Part shown: one piece after another, positions 42,077-50,819 of the stretch
Layout of the letters: each line of letters begins with the position of its first letter
Numbering within the stretch: position 1 is the stretch's first letter
Assembly (NCBI GenBank): GCA_965153355.1
Contig: OZ231126.1
Location: 64,542,001-64,606,000 of the forward strand
Length of the DNA stretch: 64,000 bases
DNA from: Flaccisagitta enflata
Taxonomy: Eukaryota > Chaetognatha > Sagittoidea > Aphragmophora
Direction: 5' to 3'
The notes under the pieces: generated by a model
Database searches by the model: none
What the model saw: the letters and a program-made list of their open reading frames with translations, nothing else
Told to the model about the DNA's origin: nothing
Position numbers and translations under genes: made by a program

Positions 42077-42933
42077 TAGGGGCTGGTGGTAGTAAAAGGG
42101 GGGAAACCACTAGCCATAACTTACCCGCCCACCGTTACAAGTGTATTGTTGATATCAAAATAAATGGCTTGTTGTCCCAGGTCCTAATCGACACTGGGGC
42201 AACTTCCTCTGCCATTTCTACAAAACTTCTTGAGTGTTTTCCAAATGCAAAAAAATTGATACATAGAAAATCACCAAAAATTTGCCAGGCCGTAAATGGC
42301 CAACCATTGCGTTCATTATATACCGTTTTATTACCCATTGCCCTTGGACCTGGAAAGTGTATTCACCACCAATTTGAGGTCATAGAGGGACTTATAAACC
42401 CGGCCCTTCTTGGCACGGATTTTTTAAAAGCCCAAGAGGCCAAATTGGATTTTTCGCAAAATATTTTACAATTGGGCAAAATTACCCTTTCTTTTCAAAA
42501 TGCTGAGTGGCAGCCGTCACAACCCCCCCATCTTGTTGCCTTTGAAGATACTGTATTACAACCCAATTCAATCAGTCTGGTTAGGGCTCAAATTGCCGGT
42601 TCTGACCCCACATTATTTGCTAAAAGGCCCAAAAACTTGTTGGTAGGGCCCTTGTCTAACAAATTTGACACTTCCTTTATGGCAGCTTATTCTGTTGTAA
42701 ATCCTAATGGGCCCCTATGGGTGGAACTGTTAAATCCCCTTGGGAAACCCATTCACCTCCCTCAAGGTCAACCTGTAGCTGATATTGAGGGCTCTGATCC
42801 CGAGATTGAGCAAACTGGAATTGCTCGGGATTTGGATCAGATGCCCTCAGATTTGGCTGAAAATATGGAGGGTGAGGATTTTTGTGATGGGCTGAGAGAT
42901 GTCTTTCATAACCAATCTGACTCGTCTGACTAG
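42073..42933 (+). CDS. Ty3/gypsy protease region of Pol
   Basis: The frame opens at the end of Gag without an ATG at the junction, so production by -1 frameshifting from Gag is likely. The aspartic protease motif VLIDTGATSSAIS (about residues 37-49) and the flap/second-half ALLGTDFLKAQEAKLDF (about 115-131) are clear. The protein continues with an acidic segment to a TAG at 42931-42933. The same frame remains open through to the RT, so this is the N-terminal part of one Pol polyprotein with a single amber codon. Confidence 0.8.
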   Translation: MIGAGGSKRGETTSHNLPAHRYKCIVDIKINGLLSQVLIDTGATSSAISTKLLECFPNAKKLIHRKSPKICQAVNGQPLRSLYTVLLPIALGPGKCIHHQFEVIEGLINPALLGTDFLKAQEAKLDFSQNILQLGKITLSFQNAEWQPSQPPHLVAFEDTVLQPNSISLVRAQIAGSDPTLFAKRPKNLLVGPLSNKFDTSFMAAYSVVNPNGPLWVELLNPLGKPIHLPQGQPVADIEGSDPEIEQTGIARDLDQMPSDLAENMEGEDFCDGLRDVFHNQSDSSD

Positions 42934-43011
42934 AGCTTTTGTTCTTGGGAAACAGACCTTCCTTCTTGGAACCCAAATTTTACTCCAGCTTATGCTGATG
43001 AGGGATATTCT

Positions 43012-46000
43012 TTGTCCTTTCCCCCAGCATTTTTGGATGAACAATCTGAATCCATTAACCATTCTCCCAATTTAGTCTCCCCTCCCATTGTGAGGACCGG
43101 GCTATTTGACCTGGATTCTCATAGGGGGGTTGAGATGGAAGAATTGGATGAAGACCCTGACACACCCTTTGTACCCAGATCTTTGCTTACCAGGGATGGC
43201 TTGGTTGAAATAAAAACACATTATGAAACCATTTGTGGGTTGGAGCCCGCAGGGGAAAATATACTACCCGAATCTTACCATGAGATCCCAGAAACCCCAA
43301 CATCAGAGCCTTCAAGGTCAAAGAAATTTGAACTTAATTTTGAAGGATCAATGCTTGAGGGTGAGGATTTAGAAAGGTTAAAAAGCATAGTGGGTAAATT
43401 TCCCAATGTCTTCGCGACTCACGCAGAAGACATAGGGAAGACCACTTTAATGCATCATTATGTGACTCTAACGAGTGAGAAACCTGTTTCGGCAAACTAT
43501 TATCGAGCCCCCCCTCCACATGTGAGGGCTCAGTTGACTGCCGAAACTGACAAACTCCTTGCTGCAGGAATTATTAGGCCTAGCGAATCTCCATATAGCG
43601 CCGCTATTGTCTTGGTTAAAAAACCAGATGGTAGTTGGCGCTATTGTACAGATTTTCGCAAGCTTAATAATATAACACAAAAAGCAAACTTTCCCTTACC
43701 TCGAATTAATGATGGTCTGAGACGATTTAAAGACCCAAAAGTCTTTTCCTCTCTTGACCTCATTAAAGGTTTCTTTCAAATTCCTGTGGCAGAAAGCCAC
43801 AGGAAATATTTTGCTTTTTCGGATGGAACCAGACATTTGGAATACAATCGTGTTCCAATGGGTTCCAAAAATAGCAGCCCCTCAATGGCCTGCTTAATGG
43901 AAATAATCTTTCGCGGCTTTCCGCCGGAATATTTATTGTCTTATCTCGACGATATTATTCTGGCGACGCCCACGGTTGAATCTCACTTGATATTACTGGA
44001 GAAAGTATTGGCCGCTCTCGAAAGAGCTGGCTTGAAACTCCATCCCGGCAAATGTGTATTAGCCCGGAGCCAGATATCAGCTCTGGGCTACATTTTAAGT
44101 GCAAGTGGAATCACACCTGATCCGGCCAACCTTAGTAAGATCAAAGACTGGCCGTCGCCGGCTAATTTAAAGCAGACGCGCCAGTTTTTGGGCTTAGCGT
44201 CTTATTATCGTACCCATATAGAAAATTTTGCCCGCACGGCTGAGCCACTTACCAACCTTTTGAAGCAAAGCAGGGATTGGGCTTGGACAGAAGAGGAACA
44301 AAAGGCCTTTGACAAACTTAAACATGACTTAATCAGTGGCACTGCTTGCAGTTACCCAGATTTTGACCGTCCATTCATTTTGAAATGTGACGGTTCTGGG
44401 TCCACTGTTGGCGCTGTCCTTACACAAAAAGACAACAGAAACAAAGAGAGAATTGTGGCATGTGCGAGTCAGAAGTTGAATGAAGTGGAAAATAAATGGG
44501 CAGCTATTGACAAAGAATGGTTCGCGGTTATCTGGGGGGTTAGGAAATTTGCCCATTATCTCAAATACAACAAGTTCTATATCTATACTGACCACCGCCC
44601 CCTCTTGAGTTGTCTTGACATTAACACAAAAAACGATGCGACAGGCAAACGGACGAGGTGGGCGTTGGAATTATCGGGGTTTGATTTTGAACTGTTGTAT
44701 AAGAAAGGCAAACACAATGCGGACGCTGACGCTCTGAGCAGACATCCCTCACCAGACCCACCAGTTGACAACGCTGACAATGATGACATATTTATTGCAG
44801 GGGCAATGAACATCACTGATACGCCCTTGGCTGAGACCAATACTGACGAACAATTCATTGAAAAACTTAAAGAACATCAACGTCAAGATGCAACTATCAG
44901 TAAAATTATTCATTCACTTGCATCATCTCTCTCAGGCCCTGAGGCTGCCAGCTCATTGGAAGATGGCAGACTGGCCCAAAATATTGGTGATTTAAGAAAC
45001 AACAAAAAGTATATGCTGGTTGATGACATTCTTTATTGTCTTGAGTTTGACAAAATTAACAAAATGACAAGGGCTAAAATTATGGTCCCCAGTATCCTTG
45101 TTCCTGAATTTTTAGACAGGGGACATGGACATTTGCATTCAGGTCACCCGGGTGAGAAAAGAACTTTTGATCTCCTATCTAAGTTTTGCTTTTGGCCTGG
45201 GATGAGAAGGGATGTAAATGAGAAGGTGAAAACCTGTTTTTTCTGTCAAGCTCAGAGGCCGAACCAAAGTGGGAGGATGGTTGCAGTTAAAGCCCAAAAG
45301 GCTACTTTCCCCATGGAATTAGTACAGGCTGACTTGGTCAAATTCTACCCCCCTTCTCATGGCTGTGACCATGTACTTGTTTTTGAAGATCGTTTTAGTA
45401 AATTTTGTTGGTTTTATCCAATCAATGGAAAAAGCACTGTTACAGTTGCCAGAAAATTTCAAGATTTTGTCACCAAATTTGGGGCCCCTGTCCACTGGCA
45501 GACAGATAATGGGGGTGAGTTCCGCTCGCGGCTGATAGAGGCAATGTGTAAGGTTTATGGTACAAAAAAGACCTTCACATTGGCCTATCATCCGCAGGCG
45601 AATGGGCAAGTGGAAAGGAAGAATAGGCACATAATCAGTGAGCTAAGTAAGCGAATTGCCCAATATGGCAGTGACTGGTCAAGTCAACTGCCCTGGGTTC
45701 AATTTGCTTACAATAGCACGCCTCATACTGCCACAAAATTTTCACCCAACATGTTAATGTTTGGAAGAGAATTGAAATCCCCCTTTCAAAGCCAAATCCC
45801 CCATGTCAGTACAGCCAATTGGGATGGTGATGCAAAGAAATACTTTTTAGATCACCAAAGACAGATCAAACAGGCACATGACTTAGCTAAGGAATATCAC
45901 ACTAGTTATAGGACAGAGATGGAGCACCAGTCTACTAAGAATGGGGCCCTACCACCCTTCACTGAGGGCTCAAAAGTTCTAGCTAGTTTGCCCAGAGAAG

Positions 46001-46677
46001 CTAGTCATAAATTGTCTTTGAAATCTAGCGGTCCATGGCACGTAGTGGAAAAGATAGGAAACACGTACAAACTTGAAAAAGACGGCCAACTGGCCCATAG
46101 ACCTGAATGTGACTTAAAACCGTATGGTGAAGCCAGGCCAGAGACTAGTGAAGGGGCTCTTGCTAGTACAAACTCGAATTTTTATCAAAATTTGAAGGAT
46201 AACATTAGTGACAACCTTTCTCAGATTTTGGGGAATAGTTTGTTGTTTGTTAATGTTTTTTCCAATAACGACTGCCTCTCTCAAACTTTGACTCCTGAAA
46301 CTGAAAATTTTAATTCATCTGTTATTCCCTTTTCTAATTCTGCAGAAAATCAAACGCCGGCGCAGGTGAAAATCGAGGCGGCCCCTGAGGCTGCGATCGA
46401 AACCCCAGCTCGAGAGCTAAACGCTGAGGCGGCCAATCTGCAGGATCCTCTTGGTGAGTTAAACCAATCTGATAATGATGAAGTCGGGGAAGCGGAAGAG
46501 CAGGGGGCCCAGGCTTCTAGGATTCCTATTCTATCTCCTAGGGTCTCCCCCGCCCCCAATTCTAATGTACACTCTAATTCTCGTTTGAACAGGGAAATGC
46601 GGCGTTTAAAAATGGACAGTCTTAATTTGGATGGGTTGCCACCAAAAAGAATTTCTAAAAGGAAAAAGAAGGATTAA
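43012..46677 (+). CDS. Ty3/gypsy Pol: reverse transcriptase, RNase H, integrase
   Basis: 1221 codons from the first ATG; the frame actually extends back to 42934. RT: RYCTDFRKLNNITQKANFPL, FSSLDLIKGFFQIPV and catalytic YLDD near residue 311. RNase H: KCDGSGSTVGAVLTQ near 458, YTDHRPLL near 524. Integrase: zinc-binding HLHSGHPGEKRTF with CFFC (about 705-745), then the catalytic triad in QADLVKF (about 773), QTDNGGEF (about 831) and GQVERKNR (about 867). A GPY/F-like module follows (SSGPWHVVEKIGNTYKL, about 1005). No chromodomain is seen. No frameshift was found, so the element may be young. Confidence 0.92.
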   Translation: MSFPPAFLDEQSESINHSPNLVSPPIVRTGLFDLDSHRGVEMEELDEDPDTPFVPRSLLTRDGLVEIKTHYETICGLEPAGENILPESYHEIPETPTSEPSRSKKFELNFEGSMLEGEDLERLKSIVGKFPNVFATHAEDIGKTTLMHHYVTLTSEKPVSANYYRAPPPHVRAQLTAETDKLLAAGIIRPSESPYSAAIVLVKKPDGSWRYCTDFRKLNNITQKANFPLPRINDGLRRFKDPKVFSSLDLIKGFFQIPVAESHRKYFAFSDGTRHLEYNRVPMGSKNSSPSMACLMEIIFRGFPPEYLLSYLDDIILATPTVESHLILLEKVLAALERAGLKLHPGKCVLARSQISALGYILSASGITPDPANLSKIKDWPSPANLKQTRQFLGLASYYRTHIENFARTAEPLTNLLKQSRDWAWTEEEQKAFDKLKHDLISGTACSYPDFDRPFILKCDGSGSTVGAVLTQKDNRNKERIVACASQKLNEVENKWAAIDKEWFAVIWGVRKFAHYLKYNKFYIYTDHRPLLSCLDINTKNDATGKRTRWALELSGFDFELLYKKGKHNADADALSRHPSPDPPVDNADNDDIFIAGAMNITDTPLAETNTDEQFIEKLKEHQRQDATISKIIHSLASSLSGPEAASSLEDGRLAQNIGDLRNNKKYMLVDDILYCLEFDKINKMTRAKIMVPSILVPEFLDRGHGHLHSGHPGEKRTFDLLSKFCFWPGMRRDVNEKVKTCFFCQAQRPNQSGRMVAVKAQKATFPMELVQADLVKFYPPSHGCDHVLVFEDRFSKFCWFYPINGKSTVTVARKFQDFVTKFGAPVHWQTDNGGEFRSRLIEAMCKVYGTKKTFTLAYHPQANGQVERKNRHIISELSKRIAQYGSDWSSQLPWVQFAYNSTPHTATKFSPNMLMFGRELKSPFQSQIPHVSTANWDGDAKKYFLDHQRQIKQAHDLAKEYHTSYRTEMEHQSTKNGALPPFTEGSKVLASLPREASHKLSLKSSGPWHVVEKIGNTYKLEKDGQLAHRPECDLKPYGEARPETSEGALASTNSNFYQNLKDNISDNLSQILGNSLLFVNVFSNNDCLSQTLTPETENFNSSVIPFSNSAENQTPAQVKIEAAPEAAIETPARELNAEAANLQDPLGELNQSDNDEVGEAEEQGAQASRIPILSPRVSPAPNSNVHSNSRLNREMRRLKMDSLNLDGLPPKRISKRKKKD

Positions 46678-46920
46678 TAAATGCATAGAAATCTCGTATC
46701 AATCAGTTTTTAATGATAACTTGTTATACTGCAGATAGCAGTAATGATTGCTTCTTGATTTTAGCTCATTGACATTGGTTTTAGTATCTAGTAGTAGCTG
46801 ATGAACAATGTATACATCGCTCATTTCAATTCTGTGCCGTCACGAATCTATTCAGTGCATATGGCTTTATCTATTATAATTACTTGCATTCATTTGCGTC
46901 ATTGTCTATGCAGACGAGGC

Positions 46921-46933
46921 TCTTATGAATCCT
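46921..46933. repeat. target-site duplication, left copy
   Basis: TCTTATGAATCCT, identical to 49520-49532, bracketing the Penelope-like element. Confidence 0.8.
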
Positions 46934-47162
46934 ACTGAAAACGATTTGTATTTTCATGATGGAGAGTACAGTGCAGAAAGCAAAAAACGAACAATTTTGC
47001 CTAAATTTTCGATAACCACTTTGGGCATCATCATCAGAGGCAGAATGAGAGAAAGAGAGAGAGAGAGGAGAATTTAAAGGGTAAAGAGAGACAATTGGGG
47101 ATTGGAGAGAGAGGAGAGAAACAGATGGTTTGGTCAAATGACCAGAAAGCCCAAGAAGGGCT
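46934..47162. repeat. Penelope-like element left inverted terminal repeat
   Basis: Inverse of 49256-49484. It contains a GA-rich stretch and GGCATCATCATCAGAGGCAG. Confidence 0.85.
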
Positions 47163-47194
47163 GGGCCCCCCGCCCCCATGCTACGCCAACTGCC

Positions 47195-49225
47195 CTAGTC
47201 CATAGTGTTGAAGACGGGATTCCATGCGTCAGTTTTCACATATGACCCCCAGTCTTCGTTCATCCCTCTTCCTGGCCCGCAGTTTTCCTTTTTTATCTCA
47301 AGGGCTTCCCCGACCTTGAGGTTGTAGTCCAATTTTTTTTTATTTTTGTCAGTCATAGTTTGAACGACTTCAAAGTTGGAAATGTCAAATGGCTCGTCGC
47401 AATCCTTGTAGTGTTGGCTTATGCCACTGTGAGACCAATTACCTTTCTCAATGGCGCGTTGGTGCTCTCGCCACCGGGTCTCGCAGCAACGGCGAGTTTG
47501 GCCAATATAAACTTTCTTGCATTTGGGGCAGACGTGTTTGTAAATTCCTGGCTTTTTGGACGGGTCAATCTTGCTTTTATTCTTACTACATAATATATCC
47601 TTTAGTTTGGTGCCTGATGTGAAGCATGTGTTGACCCCTGCTTTAGTGAGTGCGCGTTTAATGCGGTAAGAGGTGCCTCCTGGGATGAATGGAATGCGTG
47701 CGAATGGTTTGTATTCCTCGTCTGTTGAGTTATCATCTTTAAAAGGGAGCACATCAAACAGATTCTCGGGTGTGGTTTCCTCATTGTTGCCTTGTCTGCT
47801 GGTTTGTATGCGTTTGGTTCGATCTTTTTTCTTGGCCTGAGATGTGGATGGGGGTTTATATTCGGCAGCAATGGCCGCGAGTTTGGCTCTGTCATGGCCA
47901 TTGTCTTGATATAAATCTAAGAGGAAGTTAATTTCTTTTTGGGTTTGTTCAGGGGAGGAGCAGAGCTTGTGGGCACGGCAAAGTTCACCTTTAAATGTGG
48001 CTATGATGGTTAGGGGGTTTTGGCAAGATTGGGGCTTGATGGTAATGTTTGTATTGCTGCTTTTACGGTAAACACGAGTGGAGATGGAACCATTATCTTG
48101 GCGGGTTAGGTAGACGTCTAGAAAAGCAATGGACTTGTCCTCTTCCTCTTCCCGGGTGAATTGAACCCGGGGATGGACTTCATTCAGACAGTCATTGAAT
48201 GCAGCAGCAGGGTCAATGCGTTGGTTGTCACTGCGTAGACCAGGACGACGGGGAGCTGGTTGATATTCTAGAGTGCACCAGCAGTCATCCATGTAAATAG
48301 AAAGATGTCTGGGGATGGCAAGGCCTTTCTCGGTGGCGATGGGAATGGCGTTGTCCATTGTGTAGATCATCCATATCTGTGATACAGTGACCATCAGACT
48401 GAGCCCAATTGGGCCACTGTCTTTGGTGGAATTGTGGCGGTCATTGTATAAGAAGTCAGAGGTAGAGAGGCAAAGGGAGCTGAGGTCAATGATTTCTTCT
48501 GGTGAGAGTTTGGTACGCCTAGGAAGATCGTGGTCATTTTTAAGTAAATCGAGAATGTGGTTAAGGCAGTCAGCAATGGGCACTGAGGGGAAGAGGGCTG
48601 CTGCATCGAAAGAGACCATTTTTTCGTTAGGGCTAAGGGTGAGATTCCTGATTTTTTCAACAAAGGAAAATGAATTTTTTATCACATAAGGGCTGTTCCC
48701 AATATATGGTTGGAGTATCTGGTTAAGGAATGTGGATAGGGCCTCTTGGGGGGCGCCTATATGGGAAGTTACAACACGAATGGGGTAATCTTTCTCAGGT
48801 TTGTGGGCTTTTATGACTGGGTTAGCTGTGGGTGTTTGGCTGCCTGAGGGGTAAAGTTGTTTATAAGTGGCAGTATCAATTTTACCATCTTTGTGGAGGG
48901 CCCTGAGCTTGTTTTGGATCTTAGTCTCGAGGGATTTAGTGCTGTTAGGGGTGTCAAAAGTAACATTTTTGAACTCTTTCTCAGTTTTCTCTATTAGGCC
49001 GTTAGGGCCTTGTGTTTTAAGGGTGCCAAAGCCTTGACCTTTGTCAAACGGAAGGACTGAAAGGTTATCCTTTTTTTTAAGATATGATATTCCTTTTTTT
49101 TGGCGGGAGTTAAGGTTGCTCTTTGGTGGCTTAGCATTCTTAAGTATTTCTGCCATCTCATGGCGGAGTGTGGCAGCCGCTCTATTGTCGCCTTTTTTCT
49201 CAAGAGTGAGGGCACATTTTTCCAC
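47195..49225 (-). CDS. Penelope-like reverse transcriptase with GIY-YIG endonuclease
   Basis: 676 codons as read from a GTG; the frame is open slightly further upstream and the first in-frame ATG is at residue 22, so the true N-terminus is unclear. A neighbouring frame starting MVWSNDQKAQEGLKG in the terminal repeat may supply it through a frameshift near 49245. RT motifs: LSVLPFDKGQGF, VSFDAAALFPSVP (motif A) and LSIYMDDCW (catalytic Asp pair). C-terminal GIY-YIG nuclease: GIYKHVCPKCKKVYIGQT, the Arg of RWREHQRA and the Glu of GEALEIKK. The enzyme copies element RNA at nicked target DNA. Confidence 0.9.
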   Translation of the reverse strand: MEKCALTLEKKGDNRAAATLRHEMAEILKNAKPPKSNLNSRQKKGISYLKKKDNLSVLPFDKGQGFGTLKTQGPNGLIEKTEKEFKNVTFDTPNSTKSLETKIQNKLRALHKDGKIDTATYKQLYPSGSQTPTANPVIKAHKPEKDYPIRVVTSHIGAPQEALSTFLNQILQPYIGNSPYVIKNSFSFVEKIRNLTLSPNEKMVSFDAAALFPSVPIADCLNHILDLLKNDHDLPRRTKLSPEEIIDLSSLCLSTSDFLYNDRHNSTKDSGPIGLSLMVTVSQIWMIYTMDNAIPIATEKGLAIPRHLSIYMDDCWCTLEYQPAPRRPGLRSDNQRIDPAAAFNDCLNEVHPRVQFTREEEEDKSIAFLDVYLTRQDNGSISTRVYRKSSNTNITIKPQSCQNPLTIIATFKGELCRAHKLCSSPEQTQKEINFLLDLYQDNGHDRAKLAAIAAEYKPPSTSQAKKKDRTKRIQTSRQGNNEETTPENLFDVLPFKDDNSTDEEYKPFARIPFIPGGTSYRIKRALTKAGVNTCFTSGTKLKDILCSKNKSKIDPSKKPGIYKHVCPKCKKVYIGQTRRCCETRWREHQRAIEKGNWSHSGISQHYKDCDEPFDISNFEVVQTMTDKNKKKLDYNLKVGEALEIKKENCGPGRGMNEDWGSYVKTDAWNPVFNTMD

Positions 49226-49255
49226 TTCGCTATAAGTCTGTTTCTTAAACCCTTA

Positions 49256-49484
49256 AGCCCTTCTTGGGCTTTCTGGTCATTTGACCAAACCATCTGTTTC
49301 TCTCCTCTCTCTCCAATCCCCAATTGTCTCTCTTTACCCTTTAAATTCTCCTCTCTCTCTCTCTTTCTCTCATTCTGCCTCTGATGATGATGCCCAAAGT
49401 GGTTATCGAAAATTTAGGCAAAATTGTTCGTTTTTTGCTTTCTGCACTGTACTCTCCATCATGAAAATACAAATCGTTTTCAGT
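49256..49484. repeat. Penelope-like element right inverted terminal repeat
   Basis: Inverse of 46934-47162. The start of the element's transcript and the probable N-terminal codons lie here. Confidence 0.85.
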
Positions 49485-49519
49485 ATTATACTACCGGTGC
49501 TTGCGATGACGATTCGTAA

Positions 49520-49532
49520 TCTTATGAATCCT
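49520..49532. repeat. target-site duplication, right copy
   Basis: TCTTATGAATCCT, perfect match to 46921-46933. Confidence 0.8.
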
Positions 49533-49859
49533 GTTTCATTGTTTTTTTTGTGTGTGTTAGAAAAATCAACAGTATAATGTCGCTTTTAGCTTACTTTCTG
49601 CGTTAGATTTTGCGTATATTCTTGTTGCTATCTTGGGCCATAGTCTAAGTAGACTAGGTTCAATAGTGACACTATCTACCATGAGTTTTTGGTCTTTCAA
49701 TGACGAAACCTGCGTTGTGGTAAAATGGTGTATTTTAAGTACAATGGGTTTAATAACAGTGAACAAACTAAAGAGATTAACACAATTTTCGCGACATTTG
49801 AGTTAATGAGTTAATTTTATGTCTGCGCCTTTAGTTCAGTTAGTTTGCTTATACCGAGA

Positions 49860-50627
49860 ATGGGGCAAAACCACCCGATAAAGATTAACTCTAGCTGGGT
49901 CAATAGGATAGGCAGTATGTCACCCCGCTTCGTCTTCATCGTCGACAACGTATGTCGCCACATTGTCGCCAATTCGGCGGAAATAGGACTTGACCCGCGT
50001 GACCAAGCCATTGTTTTTGTAAGTGGCCTCTTCGAAGACGTAAAAACCTTCTTCTCCTCTCACTCGTCTCTCTACAAGGAGGTAGAAGTTTTCTTCTTTC
50101 TCTGGATCGGCGCCTATGAAATTGCGCAACCAATTCCGCCGGGGGATTGGGGCCCGACCGTCGAAAAATGGAGGATGCCCAATGGCCCAAACACGATGCC
50201 AAAAATGCTGGCAGTTGAACTGGCTTCTTCTTATGCCAAACTGCTTCGCCATTCGCTCGAGCATTTTCCGCCGTCGGCCGACGTCTTCTCTTCGGATGCG
50301 GCGCCGCAGAGATCACAGGGTTGGTCAATCGTCCGCGCCGCTCACGGCGGCGAAATGATGGGGAAGAATCCGCCGGAGGACGTGCGTCATCATCATGCGA
50401 CGTTCGGGAAGCCGTTTGTGATCAGGTTGAGCGGGGAAGGTGAGAAGGAGAAGGGAGGGAAATATCCGTTGAGAGAACAGTTCTTTGAGTCCGGCGTTAC
50501 CGCGACAACCAACACTCTTTCTCTTCTTCTTTTTCGCGCCTATGCGACGATCACGGCCGTCAGAGAGCCCTCCGCCGTCAATCAGCCGATGCGTGAAGCG
50601 CTAAAATACGTGCGAATTTGGTTTTGA
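49860..50627 (+). CDS. possible divergent RNase D-like protein, last exon or truncated gene
   Basis: The frame is open from 49845; the first ATG is at 49860. There is a candidate 3' splice site (GCGCCTTTAG) at about 49823-49833, so this may be a terminal exon. The product reads RFVFIVDNVCRHIVA, then AIVFVSGLFEDVKTFFSS, then EVEVFFFLWIGAYEIAQPI, and closes YPLREQFFESGVTATTNTLS with LLLFRAYATI. The order of strands and the retained Asp in FEDV parallel the second half of the exonuclease domain of the 974-codon neighbour (KCVVWGNLGIAEDLKGI). This resemblance is faint and by eye only. GC-rich codon choice is like the neighbours. It precedes the first tandem unit; an equivalent is not seen before the second unit, where an assembly gap lies. 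Confidence 0.5.
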   Translation: MGQNHPIKINSSWVNRIGSMSPRFVFIVDNVCRHIVANSAEIGLDPRDQAIVFVSGLFEDVKTFFSSHSSLYKEVEVFFFLWIGAYEIAQPIPPGDWGPTVEKWRMPNGPNTMPKMLAVELASSYAKLLRHSLEHFPPSADVFSSDAAPQRSQGWSIVRAAHGGEMMGKNPPEDVRHHHATFGKPFVIRLSGEGEKEKGGKYPLREQFFESGVTATTNTLSLLLFRAYATITAVREPSAVNQPMREALKYVRIWF

Positions 50628-50819
50628 ACTTTTTTTTTCCTTTTAAGAAAGGACCGATCATGATTCATGTGCAATGTTTTTTTTTACAAAACTCGATATA
50701 TTTTTTTTTCTTTCCTGATTTCCAGTTGGTTTGTATTGTTCGTTCGCTCAATGATCGTTCATTTCTATTCTGCATCTGGGAGCAAATGAAAAAAAAAGTG
50801 AATGAGTAATTCATGGGTC

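Larger units (their letters stand above)
40569..46677 (+). mobile_element. Ty3/gypsy LTR retrotransposon, near-intact internal region
   Basis: Gag, protease, RT, RNase H and integrase in order define Ty3/gypsy. Coding capacity is preserved except for one TAG between protease and RT. The 3' LTR cannot be identified: sequence after 46677 does not match anything upstream of 40655 by eye, and a Penelope-like element begins 257 bp downstream. Confidence 0.8.
46934..49519 (-). mobile_element. Penelope-like element with 229-bp inverted terminal repeats
   Basis: Bounded by a perfect 13-bp direct duplication. The left repeat 46934-47162 and the right repeat 49256-49484 are inverse copies of equal length, almost identical, running from ACTGAAAACGATTTGTATTT to AGCCCAAGAAGGGCT. 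A further 35 bp lies outside the right repeat before the duplication. Inverted pseudo-LTRs, an RT and a GIY-YIG nuclease are diagnostic of Penelope-like elements. The near-identity of the repeats suggests a recent insertion. Confidence 0.88.

Noticed and set aside
49100-49577. Plus-strand frame with peptide MTKPSVSLLSLQSP, duplicated at 46880-47179 on the minus strand
   Set aside because: It is the translation of the Penelope-like element's inverted terminal repeats, not a duplicated gene.
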